A program made the translations under genes and the position numbers. DNA of 64,000 bases from Devosia sp. SL43 (GTDB lineage: Bacteria; Pseudomonadota; Alphaproteobacteria; Rhizobiales; Devosiaceae), in the NCBI RefSeq assembly GCF_021729885.1, contig NZ_CP063401.1, positions 2,906,501 through 2,970,500 on the forward strand, given 5' to 3'. The notes under the pieces are model-generated. The model was given only the letters and a program-made list of their open reading frames with translations, was not told the DNA's origin and searched no databases. Below, piece after piece: positions 34,173 through 42,604 of this stretch. Within the stretch, counting starts at the first letter, position 1; every line of letters starts with the position of its first letter.

Positions 34173-34703
34173 TCAATTCGCCGACGGCCGCTGCTCCTCA
34201 TCCTTCAGAGCATTGGTGTCAAACCCGCGCTTGTTGTCCTGTAGTTTCGCGACCAGTTTATCGACCGGTTCGGCATAGACGAAGCCGAAGGACACGCAGC
34301 CATCGCGTCCCTCCACGGCGTGGTGCAGCCGGTGCGCCTGATAAACGCGCTTGAGATAGCCCCTGCGCGGCACATATTTGAACGGCCAGCGCTGATGCAC
34401 CAACCCGTCATGCATGAAGAAGTAGAGGATGCCGTAGATCGTTATGCCGACGGCGATCCACCAAAGCGGCCAGAACCAGGTGGCGCCGATCCAGAACAGC
34501 GCGATAGCGAAGCCGGCGAAAACGACGGCATAGAGGTCGTTTTCCTCCAGGGCCTCGTCATGCGGTTCGTGATGGGACTTGTGCCAGCCCCAGCCCCAGC
34601 CATGCATGATGTGCTCATGCGACCAGGCGGCAAACCATTCCATGAAGGCAACCGTCCCCACAACCAGCAGGGTGGGGATGAGATAATGCAACACGCTATC
34701 CAT
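34173..34703 (-). CDS. crtZ: Beta-carotene hydroxylase CrtZ
   Basis: 176 residues from MDSVLHYLIPTLLVV; the upstream in-frame region to 34793 shadows crtW. Four membrane helices and the histidine clusters of the di-iron hydroxylase family: EWFAAWSHEHIMHG, WGWHKSHHEPH, FMHDGLVHQRWPF and QAHRLHHAVEG. It adds 3-hydroxyl groups to beta-ionone rings, giving zeaxanthin or, with CrtW, astaxanthin. Last gene of the crtE-ABC-crtW-crtZ operon, 13 bases after crtW. Confidence 0.95.
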   Translation of the reverse strand: MDSVLHYLIPTLLVVGTVAFMEWFAAWSHEHIMHGWGWGWHKSHHEPHDEALEENDLYAVVFAGFAIALFWIGATWFWPLWWIAVGITIYGILYFFMHDGLVHQRWPFKYVPRRGYLKRVYQAHRLHHAVEGRDGCVSFGFVYAEPVDKLVAKLQDNKRGFDTNALKDEEQRPSAN

Positions 34704-34716
34704 TCTCGACCTCAGG

Positions 34717-35472
34717 CTATTCCTGGTTGATTGCCGACCGACGTTGAGCCGGCAATTTCCACCACGGCACCCATGGCGTGTCGTGATGCTCATGATGATA
34801 GCCGAAATGAAAGCAGGTCAGGAGAGACATCAAGGGCGAAAAATCGTTGCTACGGGCACGGTGCCGATCGCTGAACGGGACCTCATCGATGCGGTGCGGA
34901 CGATAGGTGCCGAAATAGAAAAGCTGCACCGATGACAGCAATGCGGGCAGGGCCCAGAAGACCAGCATGCTGGGAAAGCGCTCGCGCAGGATGAACAGGT
35001 AGATGACGACGGCGATAGTCAGCACGCCGAATTCGCGCCAGCCGAAATAATGGCGGAAGAATTTGAAATACCACGGCCAGAAGCTCGACGAATGTTCGAT
35101 ATCGAAATCCGGATCGTCGGCGGTGCCGGCATTACGATGATGGGCGTGATGGTTCTCGTAGAGCTTGTCGTAGGAAAAGCCGGCATAGATGAAGACGCAG
35201 AACCGGCCGATGGCGCGGTTCAGCCACGGATGCTGCGGCGCCAGTGAGCCGTGCATGGTGTCATGGGCGACAATGAACAGGCCGACGCTCAGCCAGCATT
35301 GCAGGGCGACAACAACGGGAGCCGCCAGCCAGAGCGAGTTGGCCGTCCAATCGACCAGGAAGATCGCGCTGATATGGACGGTCAGCCATGTGCCGACGAC
35401 AAGGCCTGCCAGCACCAGACCGACCGCTGTATTGGCGCCGCTGACCCGGCTATCAATCGTCGATGTCGCCAT
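34717..35472 (-). CDS. crtW: Beta-carotene 4-ketolase CrtW
   Basis: 251 residues. Fatty-acid-desaturase-type membrane protein with the three histidine boxes of CrtW: VAHDTMHGSL, YENHHAHHRNAGT and YHHEHHDTPW, plus the CrtW-typical DDPDFDIEHSSSFWPWYFKFF. It puts keto groups at C4 and C4', giving canthaxanthin or astaxanthin with CrtZ. Follows the ABC permease by 13 bases in the same operon. Confidence 0.96.
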   Translation of the reverse strand: MATSTIDSRVSGANTAVGLVLAGLVVGTWLTVHISAIFLVDWTANSLWLAAPVVVALQCWLSVGLFIVAHDTMHGSLAPQHPWLNRAIGRFCVFIYAGFSYDKLYENHHAHHRNAGTADDPDFDIEHSSSFWPWYFKFFRHYFGWREFGVLTIAVVIYLFILRERFPSMLVFWALPALLSSVQLFYFGTYRPHRIDEVPFSDRHRARSNDFSPLMSLLTCFHFGYHHEHHDTPWVPWWKLPAQRRSAINQE

Positions 35473-35485
35473 GTCCGATTATTCC

Positions 35486-36688
35486 TTAGAGCCGCAGTCG
35501 CAGCCTCGACACCAGCAGGGCCAGCGTGGTTCCGACGACGGCCATCGCCAGCAACCAGCCAAGTTCCGGCAGCAGATCCATCAGGTCTTCGCCGCGCCAG
35601 AGCACGCCATGATAGGCCTCGATGGTCCAGGCATTCGGCGTGTACCAGCCGATATCCTGCAGCCAGGGTGGCATCATGAAGCGTGGCACCATCGACCCGC
35701 CGATGGCCGAACAGACTAGCACCACGAATGTGGAGATTGTTTGGGCCTGCTGCTTGGTGGTGCACGCCGCCGCGACGGCCAGCCCCAGGCCCGAGGCGGC
35801 GGCCGCCGCAGCCAGCGTGGTCATCGCCCAAAGACCGGCATGCTGCAGCACATCGACCTGGTAGACGAGCGCCGCCACGGCAAAGATCAGGCCCACCTGT
35901 ACGATGCCTTGGACCGTCAGGAACAGAAATTTGCCGAGCACCACGACATCGGTGCCCGCAGGCCCGACCGCGATGCGATCGATAATGCCCGAATGGCGCT
36001 CCTCGATCAGCGTGGCCGCGCTCTGCATGGCCGAGAACAGAAGGAACAGGATGGCCACCGCACCGGCATAATAGGTGACCGTCGCCCCAGAGCCATTCTG
36101 TGGACCCACGGTCTGGGACTCGATCATGCCGGCCTGACCGTCTTCGGTCGGGCCATCGGTGGCAAGCTGCTCAATCGCGGCGGCAAGGCGCGCCGACTGT
36201 TCTGGTGTGAAGCCGCCCACCAGCGCTTCAATCGTGGGCGCCGTGCGTGACAGCGCCAGATCCGGCAATTCGAGCCCGATCAGGCGCTGCACCTGGCCCG
36301 ACAGGATCGCCCCGGCCATCACCTTGCCCGGATCGACGTATACGACGGCCGGTGCCGCGCTGGTCTCATTGAGGTCACCGCGCAGCAACAGCCCTACGTC
36401 TGCCTGCCCGCTTTCTACGACCGCGACGACTGCCTCTTCGTCAGCCGCCGTGCTCGGCAGTATGCGCAAAGATGGTTCGGCGCGCAGGGCCGTTTCCAGT
36501 CGCTCCGTCAGGCTCGAGCTCTCGCTGATGCCCAGGACGACCTGCAGGCGCAGTTCATCGCCGCTGGTGCCTGAAAAGATTGCGGCGAAGATTACGAAGA
36601 TGGTGGGCGGCAGCAGGAACGCCATGACCAGCGCACCCCGATCCCGGATCAGGCTCAGCGCCATGACGCGAAGCATGGCCAGGATCAT
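35486..36688 (-). CDS. ABC-2 type transporter permease embedded in the carotenoid operon
   Basis: 400 residues. One N-terminal helix (ALVMAFLLPPTIFVIFAAIF) is followed by a periplasmic domain of about 180 residues, then five helices with the ABC-2 features TLIEERHSGIIDRIAVGPAG and GGSMVPRFMMPPWLQDIGWYTPNAWTIEAY. This is the topology of YhhJ/YbhR-type drug or lipid exporters. Start overlaps the ATPase gene by 4 bases and crtW follows after 13. The cargo is unknown; carotenoid, glycosylated derivative or a membrane-stress substrate are possibilities. Confidence 0.88.
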   Translation of the reverse strand: MILAMLRVMALSLIRDRGALVMAFLLPPTIFVIFAAIFSGTSGDELRLQVVLGISESSSLTERLETALRAEPSLRILPSTAADEEAVVAVVESGQADVGLLLRGDLNETSAAPAVVYVDPGKVMAGAILSGQVQRLIGLELPDLALSRTAPTIEALVGGFTPEQSARLAAAIEQLATDGPTEDGQAGMIESQTVGPQNGSGATVTYYAGAVAILFLLFSAMQSAATLIEERHSGIIDRIAVGPAGTDVVVLGKFLFLTVQGIVQVGLIFAVAALVYQVDVLQHAGLWAMTTLAAAAAASGLGLAVAAACTTKQQAQTISTFVVLVCSAIGGSMVPRFMMPPWLQDIGWYTPNAWTIEAYHGVLWRGEDLMDLLPELGWLLAMAVVGTTLALLVSRLRLRL

Positions 36689-37632
36689 TGCGCGGTCTCC
36701 AGGTCCGGACTGCGCGATAGTTGCACGAACAGGCTGTCGAGCCCCGGTTCACGCAGCCTGACCTCACGGGTCGCTATGCCGGCCTCCTCGAGCGCAACCG
36801 TGAGCTCTTCCGCCGAACCGTCCGAAGCACGGCCGAGCATGGACCACGTCACGCCCCCATTGGTCGCCGAGAATCCGGCCTGGCCGAGCGTAACGGCCTG
36901 GCTCGCTGAAGGGACATGCCTCAGTTCCAGGATGATTTCGCGCCGCCCACCGAATGTCGTCTCGACCAGCGTCCGCGGAGCACCTTGCGGCGCCACGACG
37001 CCGCTGCGCAGAAAGCCGACGGTGGTGCAGATGGTCTCAGCCTGGTCGAGATCGTGCGTCGCCAGCAAAACTGCCATTCCCGTCTGGCTCAACTGCTGGA
37101 TCACGTCCTGCAAACCGTTGCGGGCGTCGACGTCGACACCGACGGTTGGCTCGTCGAGAATGAGCAGTGCAGGTCGATGCAGGATGGCTGCGGCGATGTT
37201 GACCCGACGCTTCCACCCTCCCGACAGGATCTCGATCCTGTCCTTGAGGCGCTCGGTCAGATTGGCGGCCTCGCTGGCCCACTCTATGGCCGCCTTGGTC
37301 GCCGCCGAATTCATGCCCGATAGCCGGCCAAAGACCTCCAGATTTTCCCGAACGGTCAGATGCCCGTAAAGCGCAATCTCCTGCGGCACGAGGCCGATCT
37401 TGCGCAACGCCTCCCGGCCGGATGGAAGGCCTGCAACGGTGACACTTCCGGCGACAGGGCGGAGGCGCCCGCAGATAGTGCGGATCAGCGTGGTCTTGCC
37501 CGCGCCATTAGGGCCGAGCAGGCCATAGATTTCGCCCGCCGCAACGCTCAGGTTCAGTCCGCGCAGCACGTCGCGATCACCGTAGCGGATGCGCAAATCG
37601 GCGATGGTGAGCGCGGCAGGCTGTCCGTTCAC
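36685..37632 (-). CDS. ABC-2 transporter ATP-binding protein embedded in the carotenoid operon
   Basis: 315 residues. Walker A GPNGAGKTT, Q-loop LVPQEIALYGHLTVRENLE, signature LSGGWKRRVNIAAAIL (W where Q or E is usual, seen in some export ATPases), Walker B LLILDEPTVGVD, switch His in LATHDLDQ. The C-terminal 90 residues form the extension typical of exporter ATPases. Start overlaps the crtE stop by 4 bases, so its synthesis is tied to GGPP synthase. Confidence 0.92.
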   Translation of the reverse strand: MNGQPAALTIADLRIRYGDRDVLRGLNLSVAAGEIYGLLGPNGAGKTTLIRTICGRLRPVAGSVTVAGLPSGREALRKIGLVPQEIALYGHLTVRENLEVFGRLSGMNSAATKAAIEWASEAANLTERLKDRIEILSGGWKRRVNIAAAILHRPALLILDEPTVGVDVDARNGLQDVIQQLSQTGMAVLLATHDLDQAETICTTVGFLRSGVVAPQGAPRTLVETTFGGRREIILELRHVPSASQAVTLGQAGFSATNGGVTWSMLGRASDGSAEELTVALEEAGIATREVRLREPGLDSLFVQLSRSPDLETAQ

Positions 37633-38561
37633 TGCGGCGAACCCGGCTGGCGGGCGTCGAACAGCCGCATCATCAAAGCGCGAACAGGTGCCGCGGAGAC
37701 GCCGCTATCCGCCAGGGCCTGCTCGGCATGGGCAAGGTGCTGCTGGCAGGTCATGCGAGCATGGCTCGCGCCGAACAGGGAAACCAGCGTGGCTTTGTCT
37801 CCATCCTTGCCCACATCCTTGCCGGCCTGCTCCGCCGTATCGGTGCGGTCGAGCAGGTCATCGGCGGTCTGGAAGGCCAGGCCGAAGTGCCGGGCGAACC
37901 GTCTGACCGCCTCCAGGCGCTCAGCTTCGAGGCCGCGCAGGATCGCCCCCATCTCGGCAGCTGCCACGAACAGGACGCCGGTCTTGAGCCAGTTGAGGTT
38001 TTCCACCTGCTCGGCGTCCTGCAGGCTGGCGCGGTTGTTGATGTCGATTTCCTGACCGGCGACGAGGCCATCCCACCCCACTGCATCGGAAAGCACCGCA
38101 GCGAGCCGCGTACGGGTGGTCGCCGGCACGTCCTCCAGAGCGGCGATGATGCCAAAGGCCCGCGTCAGCAGCGCTATGGCGCTGAGGATGGCGGTCGGCT
38201 GGCCGAACGCAATATGCGTGGTTGGCCGCTGCCGACGCAAAGTCGCGTCGTCCATGCAGGGCAGGTCGTCCAGGATGAGGGATGCCGTATGGACCATCTC
38301 CACCGCACAGCCGACATCGAGCACCGGGCCAATCTGGGCATTACGCGGCTCAGCGATCATGAACATCATCACCGGCCGAACGCGCTTGCTGTGTCCCAAC
38401 AAGGCATGCCGCAGCGCCGCATGCAGATTGCCGGGCACGCTCGCCTGCAGATCGATCAAACTGGCAAGACGCTGTTCCACCGCGGCGCGAATATCACCCG
38501 GGTCCGTCAGATCATCGTCCAGTTTCCGGCTGCCTTCGACGAATAGGCCCGAAGATGTCAT
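37629..38561 (-). CDS. crtE: Geranylgeranyl diphosphate synthase CrtE
   Basis: 310 residues from MTSSGLFVEGSRKLD with GGGGAG upstream; the longer in-frame start at 38735 overlaps the divergent gene. First Asp-rich motif LILDDLPCMDDATLRRQRPTTH, second FQTADDLLDRTDT. Extends FPP with IPP to C20 GGPP. First gene of the crtE-ABC-ABC-crtW-crtZ operon and divergent from fni across about 157 bases. Confidence 0.94.
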   Translation of the reverse strand: MTSSGLFVEGSRKLDDDLTDPGDIRAAVEQRLASLIDLQASVPGNLHAALRHALLGHSKRVRPVMMFMIAEPRNAQIGPVLDVGCAVEMVHTASLILDDLPCMDDATLRRQRPTTHIAFGQPTAILSAIALLTRAFGIIAALEDVPATTRTRLAAVLSDAVGWDGLVAGQEIDINNRASLQDAEQVENLNWLKTGVLFVAAAEMGAILRGLEAERLEAVRRFARHFGLAFQTADDLLDRTDTAEQAGKDVGKDGDKATLVSLFGASHARMTCQQHLAHAEQALADSGVSAAPVRALMMRLFDARQPGSPQ

Positions 38562-38718
38562 CGATGGGTCTCCCCAAGCAGACTGATCAAACAGCAGTGA
38601 ACCAGAAACTTGGCGCCGACGTAAGTAGAGAAGGATCGGAAGTGAGCCGTTTGATTCCTGCAAGCGAATGCTAAGGTGGTCAGCGGAGATATGTGTTTGT
38701 CGCGGGCGGGGGACGTCA

Positions 38719-39744
38719 TTGCTGACTGATCGCAAGAATGAACACCTCGACGTCGTCCTCGGCGGCAGGGCCGGCTCTCAGGCAACCACCGGTTTCGACG
38801 AAATCGTCTTTGAACATGCGGCTCTCCCCGAGCTCGATATGGACGAGATCGACCTGACTACGCATTTCCTCGGCAAACGGATCAGCGCCCCCCTGCTGGT
38901 GAGCTCGATGACCGGTGGTCCGGCTCGGGCGGCTGTCATCAACGAGAACCTCGCCATAGCCTGCCAGAGCCTGGGTCTGGCACTGGCCGTTGGCTCCCAA
39001 CGCGTTGCGCTGGAAAACCGCGAACTGGCAGGGCTTGGCGCCGAGTTGCGCCGACACGCTCCCGATATTCCGCTGCTTGGCAATTTTGGCGCGGCACAAC
39101 TCAATCTCGGTTTCGGTGTCGACGAGGCCAGGCGCGCGGTCGACATGATCGGCGCCGACGCGCTGATCATCCACCTCAATCCCTTGCAGGAAGCCGTGCA
39201 GCCGGAGGGCAACCGCAACTGGCGAGGTCTGCTTGGCAAGATCGAGGCCCTTGCAGGGACGTTGGGCGTTCCCCTGGTCGTCAAGGAAGTCGGCGCCGGC
39301 ATATCGGCGCGCCTGGCCAGGCGGCTCGTCGATGCGGGCGTTGCCGTCATCGACGTTGCCGGCGCCGGTGGCACCAGTTGGGCTGCTGTCGAGGCCGAGC
39401 GGTCCAAAACGCCTGAACAGGCAGCCATAGCGCGGGCGTTCGTGGATTGGGGCCAGCCCACGGCGCACGCCATTGCCGAGGCCCGGGCAGCGTGTCCCGA
39501 TACGGTGATTGTGGGTTCAGGCGGGGTTCGCAACGGCCTCGATGCCGCCAAGGCCATCCGTCTTGGCGCTGACATTGTTGGCCAGGCCGCCGGCGTGCTG
39601 CACGCCGCCACGCTTTCCCCCGAAGCCGTAATCGCCCACCTGTCCGTGGTCGTGGCTCAACTCCGCGTCGCCTGCTTCTGTACATCATCAATTGACCTGA
39701 CGGCCTTGCGGACGGCGAGCTTGCAGAAAGGCGTGATGGGATGA
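38719..39744 (+). CDS. fni: Type 2 isopentenyl-diphosphate delta-isomerase (FMN-dependent)
   Basis: 341 residues from a TTG at 38719 with GGGGGA five bases upstream; an ATG at 38668 is an alternative without SD. Begins LLTDRKNEHLDVVL, the family N-terminus, then PLLVSSMTGGPARAAVINENLA, AVGSQRVALE, LLGNFGAAQL, HLNPLQEAVQPEGN and VGSGGVRNGLDAAKAIRLGAD. It interconverts IPP and DMAPP and so feeds CrtE. Overlaps the following unknown gene by 4 bases. Confidence 0.92.
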   Translation: MLTDRKNEHLDVVLGGRAGSQATTGFDEIVFEHAALPELDMDEIDLTTHFLGKRISAPLLVSSMTGGPARAAVINENLAIACQSLGLALAVGSQRVALENRELAGLGAELRRHAPDIPLLGNFGAAQLNLGFGVDEARRAVDMIGADALIIHLNPLQEAVQPEGNRNWRGLLGKIEALAGTLGVPLVVKEVGAGISARLARRLVDAGVAVIDVAGAGGTSWAAVEAERSKTPEQAAIARAFVDWGQPTAHAIAEARAACPDTVIVGSGGVRNGLDAAKAIRLGADIVGQAAGVLHAATLSPEAVIAHLSVVVAQLRVACFCTSSIDLTALRTASLQKGVMG

Positions 39745-40421
39745 TCGCGGAGTCGACACGGCTGGAGCACGCCCCCAGTGCTGGCGATCTTGGCTGGATT
39801 TGCCGGAGCATGGTGTTCTCATGGCGCGGCAGCGAACCTCGCGGCGACGCTGCCGAACTATTCGCCGATGTCTTCGGCTTTGGCGCGACCAACGCCCATC
39901 GCAACAAATTTCCCACGGCGAGCATGCCTTGCCGCAGTTGGGCGCGTGGCATGAGCGACGGAATCGCCGTCGACCTGCGCATCGGCGTGGACAACGATCA
40001 TTCACAGTTGCGTCTGCTGGCCAGTGCAAAGGGCGAACCGGTGCCGAGCGCTCTTGCCCAGTTCAGAGTCTGCGTCGAAAGGCTGGAAGCTGCAGCGGCC
40101 GCCTCGCTTGTCAATCACCGCGCGGTGCTCGACCTAGAGCTCCCGGACAAGGCGGATCATGCCGGTTTCCTGCACTGGCTTGGCCATGAAGATTGGCAGG
40201 CCCACGCTCGGCTGTTCAGGCAGGAGTATGTGTTTGCACCCGGTGGTGGGAACACCGAACTCAGCATTGCCGCATCGGTGGATCGTCGTACCGACAAGAC
40301 GCGATTGACGGTCGGCGTAGCCTTCCCTGCCACCCCGGACGTCGCTGGTTCAGCGGAGCTGTTCGAGACTATCCATCTCTTGCTCGCCACCGGGCGGATT
40401 GCCGATCTCGCCACCGTCTAG
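39741..40421 (+). CDS. Unknown protein translationally coupled to fni
   Basis: 226 residues, start ATG overlapping the fni stop (ATGA). No signal peptide or membrane helix. Contains VFSWRGSEPRGDAAELFADVFGF near the N-terminus, and FAPGGGNTELSIAASVDRR and TRLTVGVAFPATPDVAG near the C-terminus, suggesting a mostly beta protein. I do not recognise the family. The coupling to IPP isomerase within a carotenoid locus suggests an isoprenoid-related job, but nothing in the sequence names it. Its 3' end overlaps the next, convergent gene by 72 bases. Confidence 0.75.
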   Translation: MIAESTRLEHAPSAGDLGWICRSMVFSWRGSEPRGDAAELFADVFGFGATNAHRNKFPTASMPCRSWARGMSDGIAVDLRIGVDNDHSQLRLLASAKGEPVPSALAQFRVCVERLEAAAAASLVNHRAVLDLELPDKADHAGFLHWLGHEDWQAHARLFRQEYVFAPGGGNTELSIAASVDRRTDKTRLTVGVAFPATPDVAGSAELFETIHLLLATGRIADLATV

Positions 40422-40958
40422 CGCGGCAAACGCATCGTCGACGATCTGGCCATTGATGGGTGAGAAAGCGCCAGACGCCGTCGCCACCACTTCACCTACA
40501 TCATCCAGCACAAGCACATGCACCGCAGATGTACCGTCGATGGCGAGCTGCTCTTGCAGGGCTCCGACATCGGTGAACAGCAGAATAGTCCGGTCAAGCT
40601 GCACGGGGTCCTTCGCCGTGCTCCGAATGATGCCTTCGACCATGCCGCGCACCATGCTGAGGCCAGCGGCCAGAACCGGAAGAACATAGTAGCGCGCTTC
40701 TGGCCTGGCAGCCGTCATTTCATCCAGGAACGGTACCCAGCTATCGGCCTCCGGCTGCTGGTTCTGATCATAAACGATGACGATGATGCTCGGCCCGTCA
40801 GCGAACGCCTCGGGCAGGTCCAGCGCCAGGCCACTGATGGTCTCGACGTCCATCTGCGGAAACGCGGCCGCCGTGGCAACAGCCGGCCCCACCACGATTG
40901 GCCATGCGACCAGCATGAGTGCAAAGCGATGCAGGCCGGCGATCCGGTAAAAACGCAT
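40350..40958 (-). CDS. Secreted protein, possibly thioredoxin-fold, unknown function
   Basis: 202 residues from MRFYRIAGLHRFALMLVAW. Signal peptide ending near PAVATAAAF. The mature part runs SIIVIVYDQNQQPEADSWVPFL, ARYYVLPVLAAG, TILLFTDVGALQEQLAID and VHVLVLDDVGEVVATASGAF, a beta-alpha-beta order like YtfJ/thioredoxin-fold proteins. No CxxC is present, so a redox role is doubtful. The last 72 bases lie antisense to the end of the previous gene; both frames look coding-like. Confidence 0.65.
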   Translation of the reverse strand: MRFYRIAGLHRFALMLVAWPIVVGPAVATAAAFPQMDVETISGLALDLPEAFADGPSIIVIVYDQNQQPEADSWVPFLDEMTAARPEARYYVLPVLAAGLSMVRGMVEGIIRSTAKDPVQLDRTILLFTDVGALQEQLAIDGTSAVHVLVLDDVGEVVATASGAFSPINGQIVDDAFAALDGGEIGNPPGGEQEMDSLEQLR

Positions 40959-41332
40959 GTCTGGCCCTGGCCTGTTTCCGCAACATTGTGTCCGGCGCAG
41001 CAGCGGCGTCAAGCGGGGCAGTCCGCCAACATCTGGTCGCCTGTGCGGGCGGCCATGGGCCGGCCGATCTGGCCAAGTGTACGGCTGGGCGACGCTGGCG
41101 TGAGCAGCGCCACCGTGAACAGCGCTGCAACGACCCGCTCAGCGCCCTCAAACTGCATTAATTCCATACTATGAAATTGTTCGCGGTGTCATTGCATCTT
41201 CGGCCGTGCAATATGCAGACTGGTATTGGCTCAAGCCCCCTCATTTCGTATAGTTTTTTAGTTTGTTCGCTCGTATTCCGCCTCCGAATTTAATCGCGAA
41301 AATGCGCTAGAACGCAAAATCAGGTTTCCCGC
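40959..41332. other. Intergenic region upstream of the ROK regulator
   Basis: About 370 bases between two divergently read genes. The left 200 bases are GC-rich with no SD-start pair. The right part (from about 41160) is AT-rich, with TATAGTTTTTTAG and TTTAATCGCG stretches, and probably holds the promoter of the ROK gene. I see no clear long palindrome. Confidence 0.4.
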
Positions 41333-42604
41333 ATGCTTGAATCGAAAAAACCCATCGAGCTCGGCGGCGCCATCGTCGACGGGAGCCGGATCGAGGACGC
41401 GCGCACCTTCAATCGGCGTCTGGTTTTCGAGACGATCTTTCAGCGTGGACCGATCAGCCGCGTCGAGATTGCGGGTCTCGTGGGACTGCGGCCGCAGACT
41501 ATTTCCTCCATCACGCGCGAGCTGATCGAGCAGGAATTGATCGTTGAAGCCGGGCGCTCCAGCGGCCTGCGTGGCCAGCCGCAGATCTATCTCGAGCCCA
41601 ATGCGCAGGCCGGCTATTCTGTCGGCGTCCATATCGACCGCAATTTCTGCGTGCTGGTGGTGTGCGATCTCAAGCGCACCGAGCTGGTCCGGCGCGAACT
41701 CAGCTTCGACACCGCCGATCCCAGGGATGCGCTGGCCCGCATCGCCCGCGCCATCGACGAGGCGCTCGCCGTCGCCAAGGCACCGCGCAACCGTGTCTGG
41801 GGTGTAGGTCTGGTCCTGCCGACCTTTGGTTCGGACATCTACGATTTCAATTTTGCCATGCCGCATTGGGAGGCCTGGCGCAACATCTCCTTCGCCGAAG
41901 ACCTGCGCGCCCTCTGCGGCCTGCCGGTGCTGGTCGAGAACGACGCGACCGCGGCGGCCATCGGCGAGCGCTTCCACCGGCAGGACATTACCAACGCCAT
42001 TTTTGCCTATTTCTATATCGGGCACGGCACCGGCTGTGGGCTCATCATCGATGGCGTGCCGTTCAAGGGCTTTGGCGGTAATGCGGGCGAAGCCGGTCTG
42101 CTACCCGTCTTCGGACTTGATGGCTCGCCCGTCTGGCCCGATTTGCAGACGACAGACGTGCTGTCGCTCCGTGGCATCGCTGCAGCCCTTGCCGTCGATG
42201 AAAGCGAACTCACCATCGACATGATCACCCGGCTGCATGCCGTCCGCGATCACCGGCTGATGGAATGGGTGGCGAGGGCGGCCAGCGCTTTGCGCGACGT
42301 GGTCGCCATCATCGAAGTGATGTTCGACCCCGAATTCATCGTCGCGGGTGGCTCGCTGCCGCGCCAATTGGTGGAATCGCTGGTCGAGCGCGCCTATCCC
42401 TTGCGCGCCACCCCGGCGGCGCGGCGCGATCGCCTTCGACCGCGCCTGGCGGCGGCTGAACTGGTAGAGGATGCTGCTGCCAGCGGCGGCGCCATGCTGC
42501 CCATCTTCGTCAATACCAGCCCCAATTTCCGCCATCTCTACGTGCGGCAGATCCCGCGCGACGAGCGCCCCTTCGATCTGGTGGCAAGCGACGCCGGTGG
42601 CTAG
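41333..42604 (+). CDS. ROK family transcriptional regulator
   Basis: 423 residues. An N-terminal winged helix (NRRLVFETIFQRGPISRVEIA, GLRPQTISSITRELIEQELI) precedes a ROK sugar-kinase-like domain: LVENDATAAAIGERF, YFYIGHGTGCGLIIDG and FGGNAGEAGLL. The zinc-binding CxCGxxGC motif of many ROK proteins is not seen. It probably senses the sugar imported by the adjacent ABC system. Its TAG and the stop of the ABC ATPase share CTAG (42601-42604). Confidence 0.9.
   Translation: MLESKKPIELGGAIVDGSRIEDARTFNRRLVFETIFQRGPISRVEIAGLVGLRPQTISSITRELIEQELIVEAGRSSGLRGQPQIYLEPNAQAGYSVGVHIDRNFCVLVVCDLKRTELVRRELSFDTADPRDALARIARAIDEALAVAKAPRNRVWGVGLVLPTFGSDIYDFNFAMPHWEAWRNISFAEDLRALCGLPVLVENDATAAAIGERFHRQDITNAIFAYFYIGHGTGCGLIIDGVPFKGFGGNAGEAGLLPVFGLDGSPVWPDLQTTDVLSLRGIAAALAVDESELTIDMITRLHAVRDHRLMEWVARAASALRDVVAIIEVMFDPEFIVAGGSLPRQLVESLVERAYPLRATPAARRDRLRPRLAAAELVEDAAASGGAMLPIFVNTSPNFRHLYVRQIPRDERPFDLVASDAGG

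Noticed and set aside
38560-38719. Second RpoE-type promoter between crtE and fni
   Set aside because: TGATTC and TAAG occur but only 14 bases apart and with a mismatch, unlike the 18-base spacing at 28394.
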